Source of the DNA: Geosiphon pyriformis
Taxonomy: Eukaryota > Glomeromycota > Glomeromycetes > Archaeosporales > Geosiphonaceae
Assembly (NCBI GenBank): GCA_016748015.1
Contig: JAAOMT010000690.1
Span: forward strand, 295,039-359,038
Length of the DNA stretch: 64,000 bases
Direction: 5' to 3'
The stretch's first letter is position 1, and every line of letters begins with the position of its first letter. Position numbers and translations under genes: made by a program. Shown piece by piece: positions 47,846 through 59,491 of the stretch. The notes beneath the pieces are model-generated. The model worked only from the letters and a program-made list of their open reading frames with translations. It was not told the origin of the DNA and did not search any database.

Positions 47846-49210
47846 TTATTCAGTTAAAAATATTGCATCCACTATTTCTCTAGCAAGTATAGAAGCTTTT
47901 TCCGAACGACTACTTTGTTCAGCTATATATGCCCACCTGACAGCGGCATGTATATCCTGTTGCGTGCCCAGACCATCTTTGTAAAGTTTAGCTAGGTCAG
48001 CGCATCGTGAAGAAATGACAAGATCGTCTCTGGCAGATTTATAATAGCAAATAAAAGATTTCGCTGGATTTCGCAAAATACCTTTCCCAAACATATATGC
48101 ATATCCCAATACAGCCATTCCTTTTAGACATCCATGAGCTGCAGATTTGCGGAGCCATAAAACGGCAGTTTGCTTGTTCCAACTTGTGCCATCACCATAC
48201 CAATAACATAGGCCAAAATGATATTGCCCCATGGGATATTCATTCTTTGCTGAGATTTCAAACCATTTAAAAGCTTTTTCCAAATCTTGCACAGTTCCAA
48301 TCGCTTTAGTGTAACACATTCCAAGGGCATTTTCACCTTCGGGACAATATCCAGACTCTACCGATTTCTGATAACAATTAAAAGCATCCTTGTGATTTTT
48401 TGCAAATCCCCATCCATTTTCAATCGATTTTCCTAATTCATACCAGCCATAAGAATCTCCTTTCCTTCTTGAATAACAGTCAAACCCACTAGCACCATAT
48501 TTATTAAAACCTTGGATTACTTGACTAGCTTTTCTGCAGCCGTTTCTCGCGGCTACTTGATAAAAGTGAAATGCTGCATAATTGTCTATTCGAGTCCCAA
48601 TTCCAGAATGATAACACAGTGCAAGGCCAAATTGTCCCAGCGGATCGTCTGAACAAGCGGATAATTCGTAAAGCTTAAAAGCTTTTTCGTCATTTTTAAA
48701 AACGATGATTCCTTCAGAATAGTAAAAAGCCAGTTCGGATTGAGCAACAGAATACTCGTTTTTAGCAGCGGTATCATAAAATCTAATAGCTTTTTTTTCA
48801 TTGTACTCTGCTCCTATTTCCCATAAATGAAAAAATCCCAGAAGAAATGCATACTCAGGTCGATTTATCTCTGACCATAAAGTTTGCAACTTCTCAAATA
48901 CTTGAACTTCGTCTCCATTATGATCATGAATCCAGTCTACCAATCGGCCAGCTATATGATGCCTTTCATATGTTGTACATCGAAGTTTTAAGTAAAATTG
49001 AACGAGGTTGTTGAAAAAACAAAGATTACTTTGTGCATTTTCGGTTAGACTTTGAATTTCGGATGTTTTGGGGATATCCCCGTTTAAGTCTTTTTTTGGA
49101 TCTGTAATATCAGGCTCTATGTGTTTCCTAGTTTTCGGGTTACTTTTTAGTCGATTAATGAGATTCTTGATAAAAATTTTGCTCTTTTTTTGGAGAAATA
49201 CATTAGCCAT
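47846..49210 (-). CDS. Sel1-repeat protein B (long)
   Basis: Single exon, 454 residues. Residues 1-110 are a charged N-terminal region without repeats. About eight Sel1-like repeats fill 115-445, for example KAIRFYDTAAKNEYSVAQSE, KAFKLYELSACSDDPLGQFG, KAFKWFEISAKNEYPMGQYH and AVLWLRKSAAHGCLKGMAVL, each followed by GxxYxxGxGTxxD-type loops (LCYWYGDGTS). It forms an alpha-solenoid for protein contacts. No kinase domain is fused. A 20-residue spacer (GFNKYGASGFDCYSRR) interrupts the array near 230-245. Neighbours are the convergent NADH dehydrogenase and the Tc1 relic. The ATG is the first in frame after the 5' AT-rich leader. Confidence 0.93.
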   Translation of the reverse strand: MANVFLQKKSKIFIKNLINRLKSNPKTRKHIEPDITDPKKDLNGDIPKTSEIQSLTENAQSNLCFFNNLVQFYLKLRCTTYERHHIAGRLVDWIHDHNGDEVQVFEKLQTLWSEINRPEYAFLLGFFHLWEIGAEYNEKKAIRFYDTAAKNEYSVAQSELAFYYSEGIIVFKNDEKAFKLYELSACSDDPLGQFGLALCYHSGIGTRIDNYAAFHFYQVAARNGCRKASQVIQGFNKYGASGFDCYSRRKGDSYGWYELGKSIENGWGFAKNHKDAFNCYQKSVESGYCPEGENALGMCYTKAIGTVQDLEKAFKWFEISAKNEYPMGQYHFGLCYWYGDGTSWNKQTAVLWLRKSAAHGCLKGMAVLGYAYMFGKGILRNPAKSFICYYKSARDDLVISSRCADLAKLYKDGLGTQQDIHAAVRWAYIAEQSSRSEKASILAREIVDAIFLTE

Positions 49211-49800
49211 TTTGAAATATTGAGAGATATTTAGAAGACATTAATTAAATCAGGTGTTAGAACGAATTGGGTTGGGTTCTAAATGCGATGTAATCAAGGG
49301 GCAAAAATCCTTGCAATTTCCTGCAGATGCAATTTCTAAACAAATATCCTGGCGCAAGTGCAACCAATTAATTATCACGTGTTTGATATTCCGAAATATA
49401 TATAATGTTTTTTTCTATGGTCCAATCTGCGTGATTGATATGATTTGAATTTTAGAAAAAATAATGTCAATCGTAAAAATTAATCCACAATTTAATGAAT
49501 TGTTTGAATGCATCCTTGAACAAAATCTCATTCATACTCTACTTTCGGTTTTGGGCCAATTTTTTGGGAAAAACAAAATAGAGAAATAGCTCATATAAAA
49601 TAAGATTTTGAGCAATTATTTCAAATATCATTCATCATTCAGATAGATTTTGAAAATTGCACAATTTTAAATGTTTAGATTCGCTGATTGATACAGTTAT
49701 GGCGGACAACTTTTTTTTTGGATTACATGATTTTTTTAAACACAAACCTAGGAGATTTTTTTATTCAAAATACCTTAATACCAGTGTTATCAATATATAA
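49211..49800. other. Intergenic, upstream of Sel1 protein B
   Basis: AT-rich; probably the promoter of the minus-strand Sel1 gene. The sequence around 49690 may include one end of the Tc1/mariner relic, but no terminal inverted repeat was confirmed. Confidence 0.5.
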
Positions 49801-49814
49801 AAAACTGATAAGTA

Positions 49815-50420
49815 GTATGGCCCCCTGCATCTATGCAAGCTTGAATGTGGACAAGCATGCTTCGAATATTAGTAAGTACAACCTCCTCTGGAAGGCTTGC
49901 CATTCTTTTTTACTAGTCCAATAAAACCTCTTGAGACGCAGTTTTTTTTGCCCCATTCATTTTACTTTCTCTTTTTTATGCTTTAAAACAGCCAAATATT
50001 CTCAAAGAGGTTGAGGTCTAGGCTATATAATGTCCATGGCAGAACACTATATGTAAATCTTGATTGGAGGTCATCATGCACATTTTATCACAGGTGAGGA
50101 ACATGTTTGGGCAGAATCGCAGCTTGTCCCGGATAGTTTATTTGGGACTTCCAACCCTGTGTGGATTTCATTGAGTGCTTTGATTTCGGCTGCCGTGACG
50201 GAATGATTCCTGCACGATTTTGCTGATCTGACGACGTTTGCGAGAAGTAGGCTTGTGAATGAAATTTACCCGTTTTTGGGAAGTAGTGGATAGTTTGGTG
50301 ATTTTGGTTGTATTACGATGAAAATTGCGTCAAAAGTACTTAAACACTTCACGGTTGATTTTATGGGGTTTAGAGTGCATTAGGTAGGTGACAAATGGGT
50401 GGCGGCAGGAATAAATTAGA
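49815..50420 (-). mobile_element. Decayed Tc1/mariner-type transposase
   Basis: Minus-strand translation, across several stops and frame changes, shows Tc1 family landmarks in the right order. A helix-turn-helix region carries RKRRQISKIVQ and SVTAAEIKAL (about 50190-50245). A segment TIRDKLRFCPNMFLT follows (about 50095-50150). The catalytic C-terminal block reads WTLYSLDLNLFENIWLF (about 49985-50036), matching the family's WPxxSPDLNPIENLW. The C-terminal helix ends in DAGGHT (about 49815-49830), matching GGHTKY-type ends. The catalytic-site Asp of the DLN motif is present, but in-frame stops and frameshifts mean no functional enzyme. No terminal repeats or TA duplication were located. Confidence 0.75.
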
Positions 50421-51347
50421 GATTTGTGACATCAGGTAACCAAAAAATAACATTTACGGGTCGACCTTTTCTGCAAGGAGGTTCGTAACGCTAATGGTGT
50501 TACCACCATTACTTTCCGTCGGGACTGTAATATCAATTACCAATGGCTGGGAAGGTAGATTTAAAAAATTTTGCTCTGCAGACAGTAATCAAAATAATAT
50601 GAAATCGGATGCATTATCAAGAAATTGTTAAAGTCAAAGGTGAATTCCAAACAATTTTTGGTCAAAGCGGCCAAATTTTGATGAAATTGATTGTAAATGA
50701 ACCAATTAATTATACCTTGTAAGCTAATCTAAATTTTTTAAAAATTAGGTGAAATATGGCTAAAAGAAAGCTTTTTACTGGGAATATAAAATATTTTTTC
50801 AAAAATTCAGTAGATTGTATTTTAAGCTTTAAAACACTGAAATCGCTTAATATCAATTTGTCCAAAGTTAATGAGATAATTTAATCTGTCAGGTGCAGTT
50901 TAAGAACAAAAAGATAGTAATTTTTTCTTTAATGTAACTGTTATTTATTTTTGATAAGACATTCTTTCATCATTTCTAGACTTTCGTATATTTTTGAAAA
51001 TTCATGGTAAATATTTTCCAGAACAGGGAAAGATTGCCTTGGATTTATCCCTTTCAATTAAAATTTTCCATCAACTTTTGAATCCATTTCCAGCATCAAA
51101 ATGTATTTTAGTTAAAATCTTAGCTCAAAATACCAAAATCTGGTTACATGAAGAATTTATATTAATTGCAAATTGGCTCTTGGAGCAAAAAGAATAAAAA
51201 GTCAATTATTTGATGAGATTTTATTATCAGAGTTTGCCTTCTATATTCAAATTTATCCAAAGGAGTAACTCGGATTTGTAATATAAGAAATCTCCAAGTA
51301 AAATATCAGTTTAAACTTAAATAAGTGATATATTTTCGAGAACAGGA
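50421..51347. other. Intergenic region
   Basis: The part next to 50420 may be the flank of the transposon relic (it is less AT-rich to about 50570). The rest is AT-rich. The + strand frame 50994-51197 has no domain. Confidence 0.5.
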
Positions 51348-52151
51348 TCAGGAATTAAAAATTTCTTGAATCGAATAGGGGTCAAAGTTAACTCCGTTTC
51401 GAAGAGCGAGCCGACTAACTTTTAACCCTTGATGCTTATCAACCAAAGTTCCACGACCAGATAGATGATATTGTGCCAAAGCTTGAGATCCTAACGGTGA
51501 GCCTACCATTTGACTATTATTCTTTAACCAATGGAAGGCTTCAAGAACATTTTTCTTGACCCCAATTCCATTTTCATAACACCATAAAACCATTTCTATA
51601 GCGTCACTAAATCCAGCCTGAGCCGATTTTTTAATTAACTTGAATCCTTCTTCTTTTGATTCCGGACCAACAGGACATACTAAATACATTTTCCCTAGAC
51701 GAAATTGGGCAATTGCCATATCGGCATCAGCAGCTTGTCGAAACCAATACCTAGCTTCTGCCAAGTCTTCAACAATGCCGATTCCACGTTGAAGAAAGCA
51801 ACCAAGTTCTTGTTGACCCAGAGGATCATTATTTTCAGCGGCACGTTTGTACCATTTGTATGCTTCGTAACTGTGGTCACCCGATATTCCTACTTCACAA
51901 AGATTGAGAAATGCCAAAAGAGTCCAATAGCGTGGATTATCTTGATGGCTACTGACAATTTCGTAGACGTATTTCGGGAGGATTCTGTTTCTTGAGAGCC
52001 ATTGCAAAATGTTAGTTTTGATCTCGTCGTCATATTTCCATTTTGCATTTCCTCCGATGAATATCTCCAAAACTTTTTCAATTATCTTTATATCATCATA
52101 TTCTGATTTATTTGTATTTTCTGAAGTAGATATTTCAATATTTAGTGACAT
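51348..52151 (-). CDS. Sel1-repeat protein C
   Basis: Single exon, 267 residues. Residues 1-55 are a polar, helix-prone lead (IIEKVLEIFIGGNAKW), resembling the lead region of many fungal Sel1 proteins. From about 90 there are four or five Sel1-like repeats: EAYKWYKRAAENNDPLGQQE, EARYWFRQAADADMAIAQFR, GFKLIKKSAQAGFSDAIEMV and EAFHWLKNNSQ..GSPLGSQA, with GIGI/GIGV/GRGT loops between helices. No kinase or catalytic domain. Role by family: scaffold or adaptor. It lies 2.1 kb from Sel1 protein B on the same strand, with the transposon relic between them. Confidence 0.92.
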   Translation of the reverse strand: MSLNIEISTSENTNKSEYDDIKIIEKVLEIFIGGNAKWKYDDEIKTNILQWLSRNRILPKYVYEIVSSHQDNPRYWTLLAFLNLCEVGISGDHSYEAYKWYKRAAENNDPLGQQELGCFLQRGIGIVEDLAEARYWFRQAADADMAIAQFRLGKMYLVCPVGPESKEEGFKLIKKSAQAGFSDAIEMVLWCYENGIGVKKNVLEAFHWLKNNSQMVGSPLGSQALAQYHLSGRGTLVDKHQGLKVSRLALRNGVNFDPYSIQEIFNS

Positions 52152-52923
52152 TTTGTAAAGTTAACAAAAGGTTTCATAAAAAATAGAGCTCAGCCCACAT
52201 TCTTTTGAGCTCATTTGCTGGTTTCACGAGTACACTTGTTAGTCTGAAAAAGGAATAAACTTGATTGATCATCAAAATTTTTAATTCATATCTATATGCA
52301 TCAGTTGAAATATAAAATTTAATATTTTTAAGATAAAGCGATTATTTATTAATTTATCAATGGTGGGAAGAGTGATTTAAGGCTGCGAAAGAGGAAAGCT
52401 CAAATATCTTTATCAATTCATAAATTCGCGTGCAATTATTAAAACTCTTTTTCGTTTATGATTTGGAGAATATGCATACTTTTTTCTCTACACGTCATTC
52501 TTGGTAACGATGTTCACAATAAAAGCTCGTGATCAAACGAAGTGACCCTGTCAATAAATATTGCTTTTCCGCTTTTTGGCAAAAGAAATTTTCTCATTCC
52601 TTTTAAGAAACCTGATGTTAATTTTTCGATGAGAGTGTGAGGAATATCTTATTCTTTGATTCTAAAGATGACCAGTGGCGATATAACTCATTCTCGGTTC
52701 CATCTGGCAGTTGGAAGTAAGTATGAATTTATTTATTTTCCAAATCTCTTGTTTTAATGACACGTTCTTATAACCAACCGACTCAACCTGAAATAATATT
52801 TGAATTCGGTAACTCTAGAAAGTCCTACTAATATCGTAAAACAAATTCAATATGGATAATCTTTCACGATCCAAAAATAGTGTCGCTAAATCCAATCATT
52901 TTTATTACGATCCTTAGTATGCT
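52152..52923. other. Intergenic region
   Basis: It holds the upstream region of Sel1 protein C. A short + strand ATG frame at about 52669 (MTSGDITHSRFHLAVG) runs to a consensus GTAAGT donor, which looks like a first exon, but no second exon could be matched. Confidence 0.4.
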
Positions 52924-53534
52924 TTAAACCAGGCTGCCAATTCCAATTACACCAATTTTTTCCCTCGTAACTTGTACGATTCGTTCGTTTTCTTCATTTT
53001 TATCCTCTTTCAATTTTGTCTTCTTGACAATAACTTTAAAATAGGTGTTTCCTTTCAACATTATATTGTTCAATAATCCGTAAACAAAAAAGTTATTGGT
53101 CCCAAGACCTTCATCCTCATTTAGCCTTATTAAAACAATGTTTATTTTCCATCCAAATAACACTTGATTAGATATAGCGCAATCATTTTTGCAGATATAG
53201 AATGCTATAGGCTGCAATTTTTATTATTTCCAAGTGGTCATATGTTCCTAACCCATCTTGATCAAAAATTTGAATTTCATTTTACCACCCAATGTAAAAA
53301 AATCTTGATTTGCAGTTCTGAATTTGGGGGCCTTGAATCTGTACCAAGGGCTTCATAAAAGAATTTTGTCAAAAATATGGTTGTAAAAACCTTTCCCTGA
53401 AACCAATTTTGAAAATTGTTATCTCTATTACCAAATAAATATATATTAACACTAATTTCAAATATTTTGAGAAAAAAATGGTCCATAGCAATATGATCGG
53501 AATACATGTACAGTACCCTCAAAAATTTACCCAA
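52924..53534 (-). CDS. Possible spliced gene fragment, unknown
   Basis: A minus-strand frame open from 53534 runs to a donor at 53285/53284 (HWV|GTAAAATG). A 74-nt intron ends in AAATTGCAG, and the frame resumes in phase 0 at 53211 for 95 codons to a stop at 52924. The second part (LFGWKINIVLIRLNEDEGLG..., YFKVIVKKTKLKEDKNEEN) is well balanced and charged, unlike background. The 5' part lacks an ATG, so either an upstream exon is missing or this is a relic. An acceptor-like TTGGTTTCAG lies inside the first stretch. No family is recognised. Confidence 0.35.
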
Positions 53535-53724
53535 TTTGCATGTGTAATCATTTTTAAAAAATCAAGAAATCAAGATATTAAGTTTTCTCAAATAAACTTA
53601 CTTTTTACGCGCCAACATTATAATATCCTTTAACTAAAAAAGTGACATCCACTCGTACACAGCTAACGAAATTGAAAAAGGGAAGATTCTGGCATACATG
53701 GAAGCCATAAATACCGCTCAAAAT

Positions 53725-53913
53725 CCAAAATAGAGGGATCAATTCATGAGGATAGGATGTAGCTTACAAGAATTCGAATCTATATTGAGATAGGATGCCT
53801 AATAAAGGATGAGCCGTTTGATGGGTAGATTGGGTACTTCATGAGGTAATGTATTAAATCCCCAAAATAGAGGGATCGATTTACGAGGATAGAATGTAGC
53901 TTACAAGAATTCG
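53725..53913. repeat. Direct duplication, 52-bp units offset by 137 bp
   Basis: 53725-53776 and 53862-53913 match at 48 of 52 positions. Both contain CCAAAATAGAGGGATC and ATGTAGCTTACAAGAATTCG. All four differences are transitions. The 85 bp between them is unique. It could be a local tandem duplication or paired sites. Confidence 0.8.
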
Positions 53914-54504
53914 CAAAATTGGTGAGACGTAAACCCACAAAAATACACCACTTTATTGACAAATACCAAAGAACAGGAAAAAGTAAAACTTACCACGTTC
54001 TAGAATACTACCGATTCTTAGCAACCACGAAAAAGATTTACTCGTATGTAAAGCCAAGAAAAAACGATTTCAAAAATTTAGCTGCAAAACTCTTGTTTCA
54101 GAAACACATACTTATATCCGTGTCAAGTGATATGAGGAAATAAAAATAAAAATTCTTACGATTGGATGAATAAAAAAAATTAAATACGTAAAATAAAATT
54201 ATGATTATTAAATGAATAGCAAATTTGTCAATTGAGAAGATTTAGAAGTTGTCGAAGGAAAATACCCAAAAAATTAAAGTCTTTCCAAAGTCTGTGCTCA
54301 AACTTAAGACTGCGCTAAAGGAGGAATAGGGAGAAATTCAATGCCTCTGTTCTCGAAAAGGTTATTGCCTCGATGCCAAGCAGTATTAATGTAGAGCCGA
54401 AAAAGTATTAATTAGATATAATTTTTTTTGGTGTATTAATTGTTAAAAATAAAATAAAATAAAACAAATTTTCGCGTCTAACTTTGAATTGGGGGATTAC
54501 TTTT

Positions 54505-54518
54505 TTGGGGGGGGGGGT
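54505..54518. repeat. Poly-G tract
   Basis: An uninterrupted run of about 11 G on the + strand, in AT-rich intergenic DNA. A comparable C-run lies at 56757-56771. Confidence 0.6.
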
Positions 54519-55375
54519 TCTATAAAAATCTAATTTTATCTAATCTTCAGGGTTGAAAAGTGAATAGCTCGATAAGGGTGAGTAATCACAAACTCTTAAA
54601 TTTAGTAAAAGTTCGGTAAATTGAAATCGAAAAAGCTTTTTCGTCAAGATTAAAATTATTCTTATCCATATAGAGTTTTTTTTTTATATGGTTTGAATTT
54701 TTAATTAACCCCCCGAATAATTTTCCCGAAAAGTTTTTTTTTTTTTTTGAAAGAATATAGATTCATTATCGCAATATAAACAAGTGCCCCAGTTTCGAGA
54801 TCTGGCAAAAATTTATTAATAAGAATAGTACGTGAATTAATATTCCAAAACATGTAAATGATTTTCAAAGTGTTTACTATCTCAAACAGCGATAATCGTA
54901 GATTGCTTGAATTTTTCAAAGGTAAAGATAACTGATATTTGCCGCTCTTAGATTTTCAAATACCCATAACACCAAAGTTACAATAATAATGATTTTTTCG
55001 TTAATAAAAATTGAAAAATTTTTTTTTTTCTAAAAGCAACCTATGAAAAAAATTTCACGAGTTCAAAAAAACGTAAAGAGTTACACTTGGAATGGATAGT
55101 GTGCACTTTTTTTTTTTTTTATATTGGTGGGTAATTTACGATAACTTTTAGTAAGAATAATTTTTCGGCAGGATAGAAACAAAATCTCATTTTACCCCAA
55201 GATTTTCATAAATCATTGTTTGGGACCTCCTTAAGAATGTGTTTCATCTAAAGATCCTCTCAAAAAATGACTTAAAAACCCTGATTTTCCGTTGAAAAAA
55301 TATATTTAGTCATTGAGCGACATGAAAAGAGTCCGTTTCATTGGTTGTACTGATGGTTGTAATTGTTACTGTTTT

Positions 55376-55397
55376 TGTGTGTGTGTGTGTGTGTGTT
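55376..55397. repeat. (GT)n microsatellite
   Basis: About eleven GT dinucleotides in a row, intergenic. Confidence 0.85.
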
Positions 55398-56406
55398 AAA
55401 AAATATGAAGATACAACCTTTAAATTGTTTCTCCTTTCCTATAATCATTGCTAGCACCCAGAAATTAGGAACAAGGTTTTATTTTGAAAATTGAGTTATC
55501 GTTCATGTCTTTGGCTAGTGGCGGTAAAAAAAAATGCGGCTTAAATCTTGAATTCAGTCATCAAATTATGCTGCTAGCTGAAACGTAAACTCAAAAAAAA
55601 AAACGATATTTACCACAGATAGTAAATAAAATAGTGCTCCCTTTCGTTGGAGTATATTAAATTAAAAAAAAAAACACTTTGGAAAACTTCGTTCAGCTTT
55701 GACCGAAATTCTTACGAAGAAAAAACCTCCGTTAGTCAAATATACACGTGTAAGTCCTTTAAAAAAATTTACTTTACATACAATCTTAAAAATTTCAAAG
55801 TAGTTTTGGGTAAACATTGGGTAGTTAAGTTTTTTTGATAGATAGTGATACTATCCACATCTTTGATGTCATAGTGACTCTGATTTATTGTTAGAGAAAG
55901 TATTTTAAAGCCATATAACATCAACAATCATGTTTAGTTTTCACAATGAGATTTGATAAACCCGATTTATAATAATAAAACAATGATTAGTAATTAAGTT
56001 AATTACTGAAATTTGTCCAAAGATAGTGTTCTTACCCAAACCTGCATTCCCCTTCTCATTTAATATTAGACCATTCATTTAAAATGTCTTTTTTCGTAAA
56101 AGTTTTGTTTTTACACAAATTTTTTACACCTTGTTTCACTGATTAAAATTTTTTTTAAAAATATGATAAAAGAATAAAATAAAAAATGCTTTTCTCGAAT
56201 TGGTTATTCATAATTTTTTATTATTATTATTACTAACTAGTTCTGACCCTCAAAGCTAATAAATTAAATCAGTTTATTTCAAGTACATAGAAAGCTATCT
56301 ATGAATAATTTGTTCTATCCAACAATTGCTTCTCTTTGTAAATATTCTTGTTGAATTGTCAACACCATATTGCCAAGGAATTTGCACAAATAAGAGTTAC
56401 AATGAA

Positions 56407-56437
56407 CATACATACATACATACATACATACATACAT
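56407..56437. repeat. (CATA)n microsatellite
   Basis: About 7.5 CATA units. It creates a spurious minus-strand reading frame with a Tyr-Val-Cys-Met repeat. Confidence 0.9.
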
Positions 56438-56756
56438 CAATGAATTTTCAAGAGATGCAAGTATAGTTAAAGAATCATTGCCAAAATCTTGGCATATCTG
56501 AAAAATGTGAATTTTCATCCAATAATGCTTATTAAAATGAGCATTATTGAATTAAACATTGGTAAAAATCTATTTTTGTTATCGAAAAATCTCTTGTTTT
56601 CTATTTTTAATTATCTAATTTTCCCACAATCTGATGCTATTTTTAAACTAATTTAATCTTGAACTTTTAAAAGATTGCATGCATCAGCGATCTTTTGACT
56701 GGCAAATTAGATCTTCGTTTTTTTAGACCAAACCCGTATAAAGTATGTTTTTGATT

Positions 56757-56771
56757 ACCCCCCCCCACCCC
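56757..56771. repeat. Poly-C tract
   Basis: C-run interrupted by a single A, intergenic; the counterpart of the G-run at 54505. Confidence 0.6.
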
Positions 56772-57342
56772 AAAGTTCATGATTAAAATCGACAATTCGA
56801 ATTTTGCTGCGGCCCTTCAAAAAATCAGTTGAGATAATATCACCCTATCATGTGACTAGATAGCCAGCTTAACGAAACTGCGCCAAAATTTTTTAAAGGA
56901 TTTATTAACCGGAAAAACCCTATGCTTAAAGAAATTATACAAGAAAGGAAGATCATGAACTTTAAAAAAAAAAACGTGAATAAATCCGGTTGAATTAAGG
57001 TTTCATTAATGATTATATTTCTGTCCCACTTTTATTTCTAATTATAAAAAATTTTCCGATGGCGTACAATGATGTTATTTTTAGGGTCTTCATCCCTTTA
57101 CCCAATATGGATTTTCAAATGACTTTAGAGTTTTGATTGCTAATATTTTTTTCTTTTGAAAGTATCGCTCGAATATTCGCTTTAGGAAATTTTCTGATAA
57201 AATTCTTTGAAAGCAAAGAGTTTTCTTTAATAAACTTGTGTGTGTGTATGTGAAAGGAAAGTGAAAAAGATTTTACTTCCCTATAATATTAACTTTATTT
57301 AATTGCCCAATAATTATGAAAAAAATTAAATTTTCTAAAATC

Positions 57343-57344
<2 letters not shown>

Positions 57345-57384
<40 letters not shown>

Positions 57385-57385
57385 T
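57345..57385. repeat. (ATT)n microsatellite
   Basis: About 13 perfect TAT/ATT trinucleotides, intergenic. Confidence 0.9.
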
Positions 57386-59491
57386 AAAAACATATTTCAC
57401 GTGGGAGATACGAATAAGATTTTCAATCCTGATTAAGCTTCACATGCAGAAAAGCTGATTCGATAAGCTCATTTATTTTTTTCTGTCAAAATGAATTTTT
57501 ATCATAGCAAATTTTTTTTCAAAGAAAATGTTTCCTCGGAAAAAAAAAATGTCATTGTAAAAATTTCTGGCTTCATAGGTATTTACAGCTCGGTAAAATT
57601 TCATAACTTTCTTCCAAGTTTAGTGTTGCAAACAATGGGATTCAAAAATTTCCATCAGTTTGATAAACTCCTCTGATCATCTCCTCGTACTTTCAAAGGA
57701 TCAATCAACAATCACATGCTAGAACTGTTAATAATAAATTGAATCACTTCATGTTTATTAGTAAATTCATCATAGGCTTGATGTATAAATTTTTACAAGT
57801 ATATTTGTACTAAGAGTTACTATTTTTTAAAAATTTCAAATTCTAGATTTTCACGTGAAGTTTGTTTTCATAATATTGACTTTGAATAAAACTCAAATTA
57901 GAAGATGACGATATTTATCATCTTGATCAAATAATAAAAAAATTTATTATAACATTTATTCTTGTTACAATTGCTGACGTCAATTTTAAAGTTGAAATTT
58001 GAAAAAAGAATTTATAATTTTTTTGTCCAGAATGAACAAAAAGAGGAGTAATTAGTCCCGTAGAATTTGATTTATTATTTGTTAAATAAATTCATTGGAA
58101 TCAAATATTTAGAATCTTCTACATGCATAAAGTGAAGAAAAATATGTATATTGTTTAAAAGTTCCAATAAGCTTAAACCTCTTATCTCTGAAATTTTTAT
58201 ACAATCAAATAGCTCGTGATATTGACACTAAATAACCTTTTTATTATTTTTCAATCTCTTGGCGTTTGAATTTATTAATAGAATTTCGTAAAGAGAAAAA
58301 TTTATATATGATTACTCAGTTTCTTCAGAGTACAAAAAGGCACCAAAATAGAAAATAAATACGTAAATTGAATATATAGCCTTTTTTACTTTATGATATT
58401 CAATTAATTTTTATGATAAAAAAATGTATATTCACTAAAATTTAATCATGCTTATTTCTATTTTTATGTTAATCCCCTTCAAAAATTTTCAAGTTCACAT
58501 TTTAGTACTACATTCGTTAAAAATATAGATAATTCCCTCCTTAAAATAATAAAAAAAGGGATCATAATTAAAAAAAGTGACTTTTATGCTATAATTAATC
58601 TTTATCTTTATCTTTATCTATATCTTTAAATATTTTTTACAAGCTTTTCTTAAATTAGCATGAGATAATTGTTTTCCCGCTAAAAAAAAAAGATTATATA
58701 CTTGACACGTTTTTTTGTCAATTTTGATTTTCAAAAAAAACTAAAAATTCCTAAATTGATCTTTGGAAAAAAGACTCTGACTAGGGGCTTTGATACTTTT
58801 TCATTATCATAGAAAACAATATTTTCAGTCATTTGAATAAATGATCGGGAAAATCTTTTAGTAACAGATGAGGGTACAACAAAAAAATTGGTCGTACCAC
58901 TTTTTCGTAAAAATAGTAACAGACAATCTTTCCTTAAAAAAAAATACTGCATTTGGCTAATCATTTCTCAATAACAATTTTCTATTTTTAAATCAGAAAA
59001 TGATAAAAATAGACTAATTATGAATCAGCAAAATAGGCTTAGTCATATTTGTCTTTCAAATAAATAATAAATCTATTTTAAATTCAAACTAGTTGTATAT
59101 TATTTTTTTCAATTGTCGGAATAATTTATTTTATATACGTTACAAATATATTATTTTATATACTATATCACGAAATTTAACCTATCTGGATTCTAACCGT
59201 TTAAAAAGAGGTAACACAAATCATAATTTCGATTTTCAAATGATTACAAAATAAAACTATAAATTCTCAGGATTCGTGGTTCTCCAAAATCATCCAAAAA
59301 AGATATAAATAAAAAGGTTAATTTTAAAGATTTAAACGCGACGAAGAGAAATATTTGTTACATAAAGACAATTATTCATTCAAAAACTTTTGCTAATAAC
59401 GAATTGTACAATCCTTTTCAAATATTCTAAAAGATAATTTGGTCAATATAAAGTCATATTCAATCAAAAAAAACTTTCAAATCAAATCAAA

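Larger units (their letters stand above)
53535..59491. other. Long AT-rich intergenic region with simple repeats
   Basis: About 6 kb without a firm gene. It holds a 137-bp-spaced direct duplication, several microsatellites and homopolymer G/C tracts (listed separately), a 74-codon + frame at 53919-54143, and a 77-codon minus ATG frame at 58964-58731 (MISQMQYFFLRKDC...). The frames are protein-like in part but have no domain or splice support. Confidence 0.5.

Noticed and set aside
56315-56518. 67-codon minus-strand frame with Tyr-Val-Cys-Met repeats
   Set aside because: The repeat comes entirely from the CATA microsatellite.
58731-58964. 77-codon minus-strand ATG frame (MISQMQYFFLRKDC...)
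   Set aside because: Composition is plausible but there is no domain, splice site or neighbour support; left as a note in the intergenic entry.
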